From contig NZ_CP064955.1 of NCBI RefSeq assembly GCF_011038645.2, positions 620,001-684,000 on the forward strand: a DNA stretch of 64,000 bases, written 5' to 3'. Below the pieces are notes generated by a model. That model worked only from the letters and a program-made list of their open reading frames with translations, was not told where the DNA came from and made no database searches. The position numbers and the translations under genes are program-made. Source of the stretch: Corynebacterium qintianiae (GTDB taxonomy: Bacteria; Actinomycetota; Actinomycetes; Mycobacteriales; Mycobacteriaceae). Every line of letters begins with the position of its first letter. The stretch's first letter is position 1. Shown one piece after another: positions 54,426-63,647 of this stretch.

Positions 54426-56144
54426 TTAGGAGATCGTCGCGATAGTGGCGTTCGCCTTCACTCGCTCGCCGGCTGAGGCGGCCAGGGAAACCTGGCCGCC
54501 TCGCGGCGCTTTGATGGTGGACTCCATCTTCATGGCCTCGACGGTGGCGAGCGGGTCTCCCTTGCCCACTACGTCGCCGTCTGCGACGAGCCACTCGACG
54601 ATGGTCGCCTCGTAACGGGAGGTCACTGCACCGGCCCCGCCGGCCGCCTCTGCCGCAGGAGTGGTGGCGGGCCCGCCAGTGTTGAGCAAGGAGACCGGCA
54701 CACCGATCTCGTGCAGCTTGCCGTCGATCTCGATGACGAGGCGCGTGCGCTCGTCGTAAAGGTGCTCGATGTCCGAGACCTCGTGGCGGGCTCCCGGGGA
54801 GTAGTTGTGGTCCACCCAGTCGGTGTAGACGCCGAGGGAGTCGCCGTTCAGTTCGGGGGAGTCGATCATGTCTCGGTGGAACGGCAGGACCGTGCGGACG
54901 CCCTCGATGCGGAACTCCTTGAGCGCCTGGCGCGCGCGCAGGATAGCACTGTCGCGGTCCGTGCCCCACACGATGAGCTTCGCCATCAGCGAGTCGTAGT
55001 AGGCCGGGATTGTCGACCCGCTGCGCACGCCCGCGTCGACCCGGATGCCGGGGCCGGTGGGGACGTCGAAAAGCGTCACAGTGCCCGGGCTCGGCGCGAA
55101 TCCGTTGACCACGTCCTCGGCGTTGATGCGGAACTCGAACGCGTGGCCGGTGATTTCAGGATCGCGGCCCGCGAACGAGAGTGGCTGGCCGTCGGCGATG
55201 CGGAACTGCTCGGCGATGATGTCGATACCGCTGACGGCCTCGGTGACGGGGTGCTCGACCTGGACTCGCGTGTTGACCTCGAGGAAGGACACGGTGCCGT
55301 CCTCGGAGACGATGTACTCCACTGTGCCGGCTGAGACGTACCCGGCCTGGTTGCAGATGTCGCGTGCTCCTTCCTCGATAGCCCGGCGCTGGTCGTCGGT
55401 GAGGAATGGCGCGGGCGCCTCCTCGATGAGCTTCTGAAAACGGCGCTGCGTGGAGCAGTCGCGGGTGCCCAGCACGGCGACGTTGCCGTGGGTGTCCGCG
55501 AGCACCTGGCATTCCACATGGCGCGGGTGGGTGAGGAACTTCTCCACGTAGCACTCACCGCGGCCGAAGGCCTCCAGGGCCTCGCGGCCAGCGGAGTTGA
55601 AGCCCTCCTCGATGTCGGCCTCGTCGAAAACGACCTTGAGGCCGCGTCCGCCGCCGCCGAAAGCGGCCTTGATGGCGATGGGCATGCCGTGTTCGCGGGC
55701 GAAGTCGCGCGCCTCCTCCCACGTGGCCAGCGGGTCCGGGGTGCCCGGGGCCAGCGGAGCGCCGACCTCGACGGCGACTCGGCGCGCTGCCAGCTTGTCG
55801 CCGAGCAGCTCGATCGACTCCGGCGCGGGGCCGATCCACGTCATACCGGCATCCTGGACCGCCCTGGCAAAATCGGCGTTTTCGGAGAGGAATCCGTAGC
55901 CGGGGTGGAGGCAGTCGGCGCCGGCGCGGGTGGCGACGCTGAGCAGTGCCGGGATGTTCATGTAGGTTTCCGCCGACGTGTTGCCGGGCAGGAGGTAGGC
56001 CTCGTCGGCGACCTGGGTGTGAAGCGCCCCTGTGTCGGGCTCGGAGTACACGGCGATGGAGCGGATGCCCGCGTCGCGCGCTGCGCGGGCGATGCGAACG
56101 GCGATTTCGCCGCGGTTGGCAATGAGTACGGCATTCAAAGTCAT
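54426..56144 (-). CDS. Biotin carboxylase fused to biotin carboxyl carrier domain
   Basis: 572 residues. The N-terminal biotin carboxylase (about 1-450) has LIANRGEIAVRIARAARDAG, HPGYGFLSENADFA, the ATP-grasp loop GMPIAIKAAFGGGGRGLKVV and FLEVNTRVQVEHPVTEAVSG. A linker leads to a BCCP domain at about 500-572 with the biotinylation site VEAMKMES (K539). It looks like an acyl-CoA or urea carboxylase subunit. It follows pxpBC by 13 bp in one operon, not beside a carboxyltransferase of the AccD type. Together with the AHS1-AHS2 protein it has the parts of a urea-carboxylase-like enzyme. Confidence 0.9.
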   Translation of the reverse strand: MTLNAVLIANRGEIAVRIARAARDAGIRSIAVYSEPDTGALHTQVADEAYLLPGNTSAETYMNIPALLSVATRAGADCLHPGYGFLSENADFARAVQDAGMTWIGPAPESIELLGDKLAARRVAVEVGAPLAPGTPDPLATWEEARDFAREHGMPIAIKAAFGGGGRGLKVVFDEADIEEGFNSAGREALEAFGRGECYVEKFLTHPRHVECQVLADTHGNVAVLGTRDCSTQRRFQKLIEEAPAPFLTDDQRRAIEEGARDICNQAGYVSAGTVEYIVSEDGTVSFLEVNTRVQVEHPVTEAVSGIDIIAEQFRIADGQPLSFAGRDPEITGHAFEFRINAEDVVNGFAPSPGTVTLFDVPTGPGIRVDAGVRSGSTIPAYYDSLMAKLIVWGTDRDSAILRARQALKEFRIEGVRTVLPFHRDMIDSPELNGDSLGVYTDWVDHNYSPGARHEVSDIEHLYDERTRLVIEIDGKLHEIGVPVSLLNTGGPATTPAAEAAGGAGAVTSRYEATIVEWLVADGDVVGKGDPLATVEAMKMESTIKAPRGGQVSLAASAGERVKANATIATIS

Positions 56145-56157
56145 GGAGAAAAAGTCC

Positions 56158-57702
56158 TTATCGGGAGTAGAGCTCGAAGCGGAGCGTGGAGCCCGGCGGC
56201 AGCTGGGCGGCGATGTCCACGTCCTCGTTGATGACGGTGGCGATGACGGGGTAGCCACCGGTGACGGCGTGGTCGCGCAGGAAGACAACCGGCTGCCCGC
56301 TCGGCGGAATCTGCACCGACCCGGCGACCATGCCCTCGGACGGCAGCTCACCGGGGCGTTCCCGCTCTAGGGGCGCGGCCGCCTCGAGACGCAGGCCGAC
56401 ACGGTTCGAGGCCGGGGTCACCGTGTAATCGGTGGCCAGGAAGCGCTCGACAGTCTCGGTAGAGAACCAGTCGTCGCGGGGGCCGAGAACACAGCGCACG
56501 GCGCCGACGGTCACCCCTTTCTCCTGAGCCACCCGCAGCGGGTTGGTCAGCAGGGCGTTGGCGGACATGGGCGGGGTCAGCGACATGGACACCGTCTCAC
56601 CCGCGGTGATCGGGGCGGGGCCGAGGCCGGAGAGGAGGTCCGTCGCGGCGGAGCCGAGCTCCGTGTCGGCGATGAGCCCGCCGCGCACCGCAACGTAGGA
56701 GCGCATGCCCGCACGCGGGGCGGAGATGACGAGCTCCGCGCCCGCGGGAACGATGGTGGGCGTGGCCAGCAGGGCGGGGCGCCCGCCGACGGTGACGTCG
56801 GCCTCGGCGCCGGTGACGCACACGACTGTCTCCGCGAGGGCGGTTAACCGGCAACCGCCGACGTTCTCCAGCAGGGTGGCGTTGCGCTTGTTGCCCACGG
56901 CCGCGTTGGCGGTGCGGGCGGAAGCGCGGTCTGCGGAACCGGAGGTGGTCACTCCCAGGTTGCCGTTGCCCTGCCTGCCGAGGTCCTGGTAAAGGGTATG
57001 CAGGCCCGGGTCGTCGACCGTGAAGATGGGGCGCCGGGCGGGCCGCTCCAGGTGGTGGTGGCTCGGGCCGTGTGACTCCGCGAGCGTGTCGACGGCCCTG
57101 TAACGCACCCGGTCTCCCGGGGCGACGAGCGCCGGCGGGCTCGCCGCGGAATCCCACATCGGCGTGTGGGTGGTGCCTACCAGTTGCCACCCTCCGGGTG
57201 AGGTGCGCGGGTAGACCGCGGAGAACTCACCGGCTAGCGCCACGGCGCCGGCCGGAACCTCGGTGCGCGGGGTGGCCAGGCGAGGGATGGACAGGCCGTT
57301 GCCGTCCTCGGGGACGCAGTAGGTGAACCCTGGGGCGAAGCCGCCGAATGCGGCGACCCAGGTGGTGGAGGTGTGCCAGTCGACGAGACTGTCGCGGGTC
57401 ATGCCGAGCGACTCGGCGAGGCTGTCGAGGTCGGCGCCGTCGTAGCGCACCTCGATCTCGATGTCGCGCGGGGTCGCGCGCTCGGCGGCCGCGGGCGAGA
57501 ACCCGGGAAGCGCCGCGGCCGCGGTGGCTGCCGCGGCAGGGGAGTCGAAGGTGATCAGAACAGTGCGGGCGGCGGCGACGACGTCGGTCTGGTGCTCGAG
57601 GGGCTCGGCGCTCAACGCGGAGTGCCAGTCCATCACGGCGTCCAGGTCGGGCAAATCGACGATCACCGCGCGGGAACCGACGGGTTTCACAACAGGGGTC
57701 AC
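56158..57702 (-). CDS. pxpBC: Fused 5-oxoprolinase subunits B and C (AHS1-AHS2, KipI-KipA)
   Basis: 514 residues in one chain where many bacteria have two genes. The AHS1/KipI domain (about 1-215) has FGGFAPGFTYC and RTSPGGWQLVGTT. The AHS2/KipA domain (about 228-514) has VDDPGLHTLYQDLGRQGNGN and TSGSADRASARTANAAVGN. PxpABC hydrolyses 5-oxoproline to glutamate using ATP. Homologous domains form the carboxyltransferase of urea carboxylase. The start overlaps pxpA by 4 bp (ATGA), so the two are translationally coupled. Confidence 0.9.
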   Translation of the reverse strand: MTPVVKPVGSRAVIVDLPDLDAVMDWHSALSAEPLEHQTDVVAAARTVLITFDSPAAAATAAAALPGFSPAAAERATPRDIEIEVRYDGADLDSLAESLGMTRDSLVDWHTSTTWVAAFGGFAPGFTYCVPEDGNGLSIPRLATPRTEVPAGAVALAGEFSAVYPRTSPGGWQLVGTTHTPMWDSAASPPALVAPGDRVRYRAVDTLAESHGPSHHHLERPARRPIFTVDDPGLHTLYQDLGRQGNGNLGVTTSGSADRASARTANAAVGNKRNATLLENVGGCRLTALAETVVCVTGAEADVTVGGRPALLATPTIVPAGAELVISAPRAGMRSYVAVRGGLIADTELGSAATDLLSGLGPAPITAGETVSMSLTPPMSANALLTNPLRVAQEKGVTVGAVRCVLGPRDDWFSTETVERFLATDYTVTPASNRVGLRLEAAAPLERERPGELPSEGMVAGSVQIPPSGQPVVFLRDHAVTGGYPVIATVINEDVDIAAQLPPGSTLRFELYSR

Positions 57703-58460
57703 AGGGTGCTCCTGATGCCGATGCCCTCGCGGCCGAGGCGCTCGACGATTCTGCGGGTCAGCTCGACGGACCCCGGCGAGTCGCCGTGGACGCAGACGGA
57801 CTCGGCCCCGACGTGGACCTCGGTGCCGTCAATGGCCGTAACCGACCCGGTCGCGGCCACCTGCAGCACGCGCTGCGCCACCGCCTCGGGGTCGTGCAGC
57901 ACCGCGCCTGCCTCGCGGCGCGACACCAGCGTGCCGTCGGGGTTGTACCCGCGGTCGGCGAAGGCCTCGCGGATCACGCGCAGCCCCGCCTCTTCGGCGA
58001 TGTCAACGGCCACGCCCCCAGGGAGCAGCATGACGGGCAGGTCGCGGCTGAACGCCTTGATGCCGTCGATGACGGCCCGGGCGTGGGCCTCGTGGTGGAC
58101 AATCGTGTTGTACAGCGCCCCGTGCGGCTTGACGTAGCGCACCTCGAGGCCCTGGGCGCGGGCCAGCGCATCGAGGGCGCCGATTTGGTAGAGGGTCTCG
58201 TCTGCGAGCTCGGCGGGGACGTAGTCCACGAAACGTCGGCCGAATGCCGCCGGGTCGTTGTACGCGATGTGGGCGCCGACGGTCACGCCGTGGGACTTCG
58301 CGTCAGCGAGCGTCGCCGCGATGGAGTGGGGGTCGCCCGCGTGGAAGCCGGTGGCGACGTTTGCGCTGGAGACCATTTCCAGCATGGCTGCGTCGTCCGC
58401 GACGGGATTGCCGGCCGTGGTTTCACCCAGGTCCGCGTTCAAATCGATGGTGGTGCTCAC
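57699..58460 (-). CDS. pxpA: 5-oxoprolinase subunit A (LamB/YcsF)
   Basis: 253 residues from a GTG. The LamB/YcsF signatures are DLNADLGETTAGN, SANVATGFHAGDP, GAHIAYNDPAAFGRR and YVKPHGALYNTIV. It is the ATP-using subunit of 5-oxoprolinase, which returns a spontaneously formed, toxic glutamine/glutamate by-product to glutamate. It is the first gene of the operon pxpA-pxpBC-biotin carboxylase. An AAGGAAGG ribosome-binding site precedes the GTG. Confidence 0.93.
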   Translation of the reverse strand: MSTTIDLNADLGETTAGNPVADDAAMLEMVSSANVATGFHAGDPHSIAATLADAKSHGVTVGAHIAYNDPAAFGRRFVDYVPAELADETLYQIGALDALARAQGLEVRYVKPHGALYNTIVHHEAHARAVIDGIKAFSRDLPVMLLPGGVAVDIAEEAGLRVIREAFADRGYNPDGTLVSRREAGAVLHDPEAVAQRVLQVAATGSVTAIDGTEVHVGAESVCVHGDSPGSVELTRRIVERLGREGIGIRSTL

Positions 58461-58531
58461 GTAGTGCGTGCCTTCCTTAAAGTGTCATAGCCGTTCCCTT
58501 ATTTATACCGCTAGCGCGTATCCTGGGCCTC

Positions 58532-58855
58532 ATGATCCTCATCAACGTCAAGTTCCAGCCGCTCCCCGGCAACGTCGACAACTTCCGCGAGTTGGTCAAC
58601 GAATTCACGGTGGCTACCCGCGCGGAGGAGGGCTGCCTGTTCTTCGACTGGTTCCGCAGCGAGGAGGACCCGGGCGAGTACATCCTGGTGGAGGGTTTCA
58701 AGGACGATGCTGCCGAGGCGCACGTGAATTCGGAACACTTCAAGCAGGCGCAGGAGTATTTCCCGACGATCTTGGCGCGCACCCCGCAGATCATCAACAC
58801 GTTGATTGACGGCAAGACCGAGTGGGACGAGATGGCGGAGTTCCGCGTTGACTAG
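58532..58855 (+). CDS. ABM-fold monooxygenase-like protein (YgiN type)
   Basis: 107 residues. A ferredoxin-like ABM domain: INVKFQPLPGNVDNFRELVN, EEGCLFFDWFRS and YILVEGFKDDAAEAHVNSEH with the conserved His. Family members are quinol monooxygenases or heme-degrading-like proteins. TATCCT at 58519-58524 ends 7 nt before the ATG. Its end overlaps ppk2 by 8 bp. It shares the fold but not the key residues of MhuD at 13783. Confidence 0.85.
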   Translation: MILINVKFQPLPGNVDNFRELVNEFTVATRAEEGCLFFDWFRSEEDPGEYILVEGFKDDAAEAHVNSEHFKQAQEYFPTILARTPQIINTLIDGKTEWDEMAEFRVD

Positions 58856-59672
58856 TCCCGCGAAGCTTTCGAAGAAGGCCTACGAGAAGGAGCTGCTACG
58901 GCTGCAGGCCGAGCTCGTGGCCATGCAGCACTGGGTGGTCACCACCGGCGCCCGCCTCGTCATCGTCATGGAGGGCCGTGACGCCGCGGGCAAGGGTTCC
59001 GCGATTAAGCGCATCACCCAGTACCTCAACCCGCGCACCTGCCGCATCGAGGCGCTGCCGAAGCCGACGGAGCGCGAGCAGGGCCAGTGGTACTTCCAGC
59101 GCTACGTCGAGCGACTCCCCGCGGCAGGCGAGATCGTCATTTTCGACCGCTCCTGGTACAACCGCGCCGGGGTCGAGCGGGTCATGGGCTTCTGCACCTC
59201 GCAGGAATATCGCCGTTTCCTGCACCAGGCGCCGATCTTCGAGCGCCTGCTCGTCGAGGACGGCATCATGCTGCGCAAGTACTGGTTCTCCGTCTCCGAC
59301 GAGGAGCAGTACGACCGCTTCGTGGCGCGCCGGGAGGATCCGCTGCGCCACTGGAAGCTCTCGCCCATGGACCTGGAGTCCATCTCCAAATGGGAGGACT
59401 ATTCGCGGGCGAAAGACGAGATGTTCGTCCACACCGACATCCCCTCGGCACCGTGGTACACGGTGGAGTCCGACGACAAGAAACGTTCGCGCATCAACGT
59501 GATCTCCCACCTGCTGTCCACGATCCCGTACGAGCACGTGGAGCAGGACTTGCCCGAGATCCCGCAGCGCCCCCAGTCGGGCAGCTACACCCGCCCGCCA
59601 CGCGGGGAGTTCCGCTACGTGCCCGACGCCGCCGCGAAGCTCGAGGAGAAAAAGAAGGGCAAAAAAGCTTAG
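58848..59672 (+). CDS. ppk2: Polyphosphate kinase 2
   Basis: 274 residues from a TTG start with GGAG 8 nt upstream. PPK2 motifs are Walker A EGRDAAGKGSAIKR (residues 42-55), Walker B VIFDRSWYNRAGVE (97-110) and the lid segment around REDPLRHWKLSPMDLESISKWEDY. Class I PPK2 enzymes use polyphosphate to phosphorylate ADP or GDP. TTG is the only suitable start that keeps the conserved N-terminus. It is translationally coupled to the ABM gene. A Lys-rich tail ends the protein. Confidence 0.93.
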   Translation: MTSPAKLSKKAYEKELLRLQAELVAMQHWVVTTGARLVIVMEGRDAAGKGSAIKRITQYLNPRTCRIEALPKPTEREQGQWYFQRYVERLPAAGEIVIFDRSWYNRAGVERVMGFCTSQEYRRFLHQAPIFERLLVEDGIMLRKYWFSVSDEEQYDRFVARREDPLRHWKLSPMDLESISKWEDYSRAKDEMFVHTDIPSAPWYTVESDDKKRSRINVISHLLSTIPYEHVEQDLPEIPQRPQSGSYTRPPRGEFRYVPDAAAKLEEKKKGKKA

Positions 59673-60244
59673 CGACGCCCGCGTGGCCGGCCTCTCGGCG
59701 TGGACACCGTCCTGTCACCGGGGACCCAGAACCGCAGCGGCGCGTCGGCGTTCTTCGAGATGCCAACGCGCGGACCGGCCACCCACTCCGGCTCTTCTTC
59801 GCGCGACGAGAGAACGACGGGCGTGCCGTTGTCCGCCAGCGTCAGTCCGAGCGCCTGGCCCAGGTTGCCCGGCCCGCGGGCGAGGTTCTCGTGCGGGATG
59901 GGTGCGCGCTCCGGGCGCTGCCGCCTTTCGCGCGCGAGCTCCTCGCCCGCGACGACCTCGCCGCCGCGCATGAGGCAGCCCTGTCCGAGGCCCTCGGGGG
60001 CGCAGACGATGTTGCCGTTGAAGTGGATGCCGTAGGAGAAGTACACGTAGAGCCTGCCGGGAGGGCCGAACATCGCCGCGTTGCGGGCTGTTTTCCCGCG
60101 GTAGGTGTGCGCCGCCTCATCGTCGGCACCGAGGTAGGCCTCAACCTCCGTCAGCCGAACCGCCACCCCGTCGTGCTCGACCACGCAGCCGAGCAGCTGC
60201 GGGGCGACGACGTCGGCGGTCTGCGTGAAATCGATCCCGCTCAC
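59669..60244 (-). CDS. mpg: 3-methyladenine DNA glycosylase (AAG/MPG family)
   Basis: 191 residues from a GTG (MSGIDFTQTADVVAPQLLGC). The AAG fold motifs are RLTEVEAYLGADDEAAH, RNAAMFGPPGRLYVYFSYGIH with the intercalating Tyr, and GPGNLGQALGL. It excises alkylated and deaminated purines. A GTG four codons upstream (60256) is also possible. The start overlaps the HAD gene stop. A second, unrelated alkylpurine glycosylase (tag) lies at 36891-37511. Confidence 0.9.
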   Translation of the reverse strand: MSGIDFTQTADVVAPQLLGCVVEHDGVAVRLTEVEAYLGADDEAAHTYRGKTARNAAMFGPPGRLYVYFSYGIHFNGNIVCAPEGLGQGCLMRGGEVVAGEELARERRQRPERAPIPHENLARGPGNLGQALGLTLADNGTPVVLSSREEEPEWVAGPRVGISKNADAPLRFWVPGDRTVSTPRGRPRGRR

Positions 60245-61047
60245 GCCTCCAGCCACCTTTCAATGCGGCACAGGGCGCCGTGTTCGTCGTTGGTGCCCAC
60301 GACCTCGTCGGCAATCGCCTTCAGATCGGGGTGGGCGTTGCCCATCGCCACGGCGTAGCCAGCTTCCTCGAGCATGGCGTAGTCGTTGAGGTAGTCGCCG
60401 ATGGCGGCGGTGTCCTCGCGGCGGACACCCAGCTGCTGCGCGAGCGCGTTGAGTGCGACCCCCTTGTCCACGCCCTCGGCCATCAGGTCGATCCAGTGGT
60501 GCGAGCTCACTGCGACGTTGAGCTCCGGCGCCACTTCGGCGAGCCAGGGCAGCGCGTCGCGCTCGGCGTCGCTCTCCACAAACAGGGCGATCTTGACGGT
60601 GTCATCCGGGTCGGCGGCGAGGGCGTCGCTGAGCGAGCTCGCGTGAGCGTTGGCCAGGTAGTACTTATCCACCTCGCTCTGCACTTCGGGCGGGGTAGTT
60701 TCGGCGGTGTAGGAGATCTCCGGTTTGCACACGACGGCGTGGGCGGTGAAAGGGGCGCTGTCCAGCGCGTCGACAACCCGGCGCACCGCCTCGCCCGGCA
60801 GCGGGGACACGGAGACGATTTCACCTTTGTGCCACACCACCGCGCCGTTCTCCGCGATAAAGGTGTCGGGCTCGTTGCGCTCGAACATGTGCTGGAGCGT
60901 GGCGAGCTGGCGGCCGGACGCGGGGGCGACGACCATGCCCGCGCCGAGGGCGCGGTCGAGCAGCCCCCAGAATTCCTCGGGGATCGACCCGGAGGATTCG
61001 ACGAGCGTTCCGTCCATGTCGAGGGCGACGATACGGGGAGTGGCCAT
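60241..61047 (-). CDS. HAD-family phosphatase (Cof type)
   Basis: 268 residues. Motif I is ALDMDGTLV with nucleophile D10 and D12, motif II is APASGRQLATL, and the end motif is AIGDYLNDYAMLEEAGYAVAMGNAHPDLK. The large cap between motifs II and III is of the Cof type. Such enzymes dephosphorylate sugar phosphates or cofactors such as pyridoxal phosphate or FMN. The substrate is unknown. It precedes mpg with a 4-bp overlap. Confidence 0.9.
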   Translation of the reverse strand: MATPRIVALDMDGTLVESSGSIPEEFWGLLDRALGAGMVVAPASGRQLATLQHMFERNEPDTFIAENGAVVWHKGEIVSVSPLPGEAVRRVVDALDSAPFTAHAVVCKPEISYTAETTPPEVQSEVDKYYLANAHASSLSDALAADPDDTVKIALFVESDAERDALPWLAEVAPELNVAVSSHHWIDLMAEGVDKGVALNALAQQLGVRREDTAAIGDYLNDYAMLEEAGYAVAMGNAHPDLKAIADEVVGTNDEHGALCRIERWLEA

Positions 61048-61075
61048 GTCCTACTTTCATGTAACACTGGTGTGC

Positions 61076-62071
61076 ATGAACCAGCCTGTGAGAACGAACG
61101 TTGTGAACCATACCGGAGTCATCACCCTCGACCGCCCCGAGGCGCTGAACTCGCTCAACCACGAAATGGTCACCCTCATCGCAGAGGCGCTGGCCACCTG
61201 GCGTGACGACGCGGCAGTGGAACAGGTCCTCATCCACTCTTCCGGCAAGCACTTCTGCGCCGGCGGCGACGTGCGCGCGGCGCGCGACGGCGTGCTGTCC
61301 GGGCGCGCCAAAGAGGTGGACGCGTATTTCGCCGACGAATACGCGATGAACCTCGCCATCGCGAACTACCCGAAACCGTACGTCGCGCTGGCCAGCGGTG
61401 TGATCATGGGCGGAGGCCTGGGTGTGTCCGCCCACGGTTCGCACCTCGTGGTCACCGAGGACGCGTTCGCCTCCATGCCGGAAATGAACATCGGCTTCAT
61501 CACTGACGTGGGCATGAGCTGGAAGCTGCAGAACCTGCCGAATTGCCCGTCCCAAGGGCTCGGCACCTTTCTGGCGCTGACCGGTTACCGTCTGAGCGCG
61601 GACGATATGCTCGCCACCGGCCTGGCCACCCACAAGGTGGCGTCACTCGAAGGGCTGGCCGAGCGTATCGCGCAGGAAGGTCTCGGGGTGCTCGACGAGG
61701 TCGCACTCGAAGCCGGGGAGTCCAGGCTCGAATGCTGGAAGGACGAGGTCGATACCGTGTTCACCGGGTCATGGGCCGACATTTCTGCCCGCCTCGACGG
61801 TGAGCTGGGCGAGCTCGTCCGCGAGTTAACCGCCCAGGCGTCGCCAAGCTCGCTGACCGCGGCCGCTGAGCTGATGCGCGCGAATTCCGCTTTGGATCTG
61901 GCGAAGTCTCTCGAGAACGAGCGTGCGCTCGCCGCTGTGATGTGCCGTGAGCCCGATTTCGCGGAGGGCGTGCGCGCAGTCCTTGTGGACAAATCGAACG
62001 ATGCCAAGTTCGAGACTGCCCCGGATGTGGGGAAGTACCGCGCCGCCCTCGCTCACGGCGGCGACAAATAG
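61076..62071 (+). CDS. Enoyl-CoA hydratase/isomerase family, 3-hydroxyisobutyryl-CoA hydrolase-like
   Basis: 331 residues, longer than a simple hydratase. The N-terminal crotonase core has LDRPEALNSLNHEMV, SSGKHFCAGGDVRA with the oxyanion hole, and GVIMGGGLGVSAHGSHLVV followed by AFASMPEMNIGFITDVG with the conserved Glu. The extended C-terminus fits 3-hydroxyisobutyryl-CoA hydrolase of valine breakdown. No other valine pathway gene is adjacent. It is divergent from the HAD gene across 28 bp. Confidence 0.82.
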   Translation: MNQPVRTNVVNHTGVITLDRPEALNSLNHEMVTLIAEALATWRDDAAVEQVLIHSSGKHFCAGGDVRAARDGVLSGRAKEVDAYFADEYAMNLAIANYPKPYVALASGVIMGGGLGVSAHGSHLVVTEDAFASMPEMNIGFITDVGMSWKLQNLPNCPSQGLGTFLALTGYRLSADDMLATGLATHKVASLEGLAERIAQEGLGVLDEVALEAGESRLECWKDEVDTVFTGSWADISARLDGELGELVRELTAQASPSSLTAAAELMRANSALDLAKSLENERALAAVMCREPDFAEGVRAVLVDKSNDAKFETAPDVGKYRAALAHGGDK

Positions 62072-62186
62072 GGGTAAGGCGCCTCCCGAAATGCCCGAAT
62101 GGCTAGACTGGAAGCGTATGTGCACCCCCGTTTTCGCACATTTTTGGCTTGAACCCGTACCCAAGTAACACAAAAGGAACCGTGCC

Positions 62187-63647
62187 GTGACTGCATCGAC
62201 CGCTCCCCAGAACGACTGGAACCACAAGCTGACCCTCGCGCAGGAGATGCTGCCCCTGATCAGCCAGCTCCACCGCGAGAACAACGCGGTCACCTCCATC
62301 TACGGTCGCATCCTCGTGGGTGTCACGGACGTCGACATCATTAAGGCGCACCGCTACGCCCGCCGCATCGTCGAACGCGAGCTCCCGTTGGATGAGACGC
62401 TGCCGATTCTTCGTGAGCTCGTGCAGATGGACCTGGGCACCAGCTCCATCGACCTCGGCCGCCTGGCCAAGAACTACTCTCGCGCCGAGGGCGAGGATCT
62501 GCGTTCCTTCCTGGAGGAGGAGCTCGCCGGTGCCATCGGCGGCGAGAAGCGGACGGAGCCGCGCGACGTTGTGCTCTACGGCTTCGGCCGCATCGGCCGC
62601 CTGCTGGCCCGCATCCTCATTTCTCGGGAGGCGACCTATGGCGGCGTGCGGCTGCGCGCTGTCGTCGTGCGCAAGAAGGGCGACGACGACATCGTCAAGC
62701 GCGCCTCCCTGCTGCGCCGCGACTCGGTCCACGGCCCGTTCAACGGCACCATCACCGTCGACCATGAGAACGAAATCATCTGGGCGAACGGCACCGCCAT
62801 CCAAATGATCTACTCGGACGACCCAGCCTCCATCGACTACACCCAGTACGGCATCGACAACGCCATCGTGGTGGACAACACCGGACGGTGGCGCGACCGC
62901 GAGGGCCTGTCCCAGCACCTCAAGTCCTCCGGTGTGCAGAAGGCGCTGCTTACCGCCCCGGGCAAGGGCGACGTGCGCAACATCGTCTACGGCGTCAACC
63001 ATGCCGACATCACCGACGACGCCTCGGACAACGTCATCTCCGCCGCATCCTGCACCACCAACGGCATCACCCCGGTGCTCAAGGTCATCAACGACCGCTA
63101 CGGCGTCAAGCACGGCCATGTGGAGACGGTCCACTCCTACACCAACGACCAGAACCTGGCCGACAACTTCCACAAGGGCCCGCGCCGCGGCCGTGCCGCC
63201 GGCCTGAACATGGTGCTCACCGAGACCGGTGCCGCCAAGGCCGTGTCCAAGGCTCTGCCGGAGTTCGAGGGCAAGCTCACCGGCAACGCGATCCGGGTGC
63301 CCACGCCGGATGTGTCCATGGCTGTGCTCAACCTCGACCTGGAGACGGAGGTGGAGAAGGACGAGGTCAACGAGTTCCTCCGTCGCGTGTCCACCGATTC
63401 GAACCTGCGCCAGCAGATCGACTACATCAACTCCCCGGACATCGTCTCCACCGACCTGCTCGGCACCACCCACGCGGGCGTTGTCGACGGCCTGGCGACG
63501 ATCGCCTCCGGCAACCACCTGGTGCTCTACGTCTGGTACGACAACGAGTACGGCTACTCCCACCAGGTGGTGCGCATCGTGGAGGAGATCGCGGGCGTGC
63601 GCCCGAAGATCTACCCCGAGCGCAAGGACCCGCGCGAGATCCGCTAA
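62187..63647 (+). CDS. gapB: Glyceraldehyde-3-phosphate dehydrogenase, GapB type
   Basis: 486 residues. An N-terminal extension of about 125 residues precedes the GAPDH core, whose cofactor site is VLYGFGRIGRLLARILIS and active site SAASCTTN with C289, followed by HSYTNDQN and VVHSYT-like elements, and the C-terminal VWYDNEYGYSHQVV. This long type is GapB/GapX of corynebacteria, used mainly in gluconeogenesis in C. glutamicum. TAGACT at 62104-62109 may be its -10. It ends directly against the convergent alcohol dehydrogenase with no gap. Confidence 0.95.
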   Translation: MTASTAPQNDWNHKLTLAQEMLPLISQLHRENNAVTSIYGRILVGVTDVDIIKAHRYARRIVERELPLDETLPILRELVQMDLGTSSIDLGRLAKNYSRAEGEDLRSFLEEELAGAIGGEKRTEPRDVVLYGFGRIGRLLARILISREATYGGVRLRAVVVRKKGDDDIVKRASLLRRDSVHGPFNGTITVDHENEIIWANGTAIQMIYSDDPASIDYTQYGIDNAIVVDNTGRWRDREGLSQHLKSSGVQKALLTAPGKGDVRNIVYGVNHADITDDASDNVISAASCTTNGITPVLKVINDRYGVKHGHVETVHSYTNDQNLADNFHKGPRRGRAAGLNMVLTETGAAKAVSKALPEFEGKLTGNAIRVPTPDVSMAVLNLDLETEVEKDEVNEFLRRVSTDSNLRQQIDYINSPDIVSTDLLGTTHAGVVDGLATIASGNHLVLYVWYDNEYGYSHQVVRIVEEIAGVRPKIYPERKDPREIR

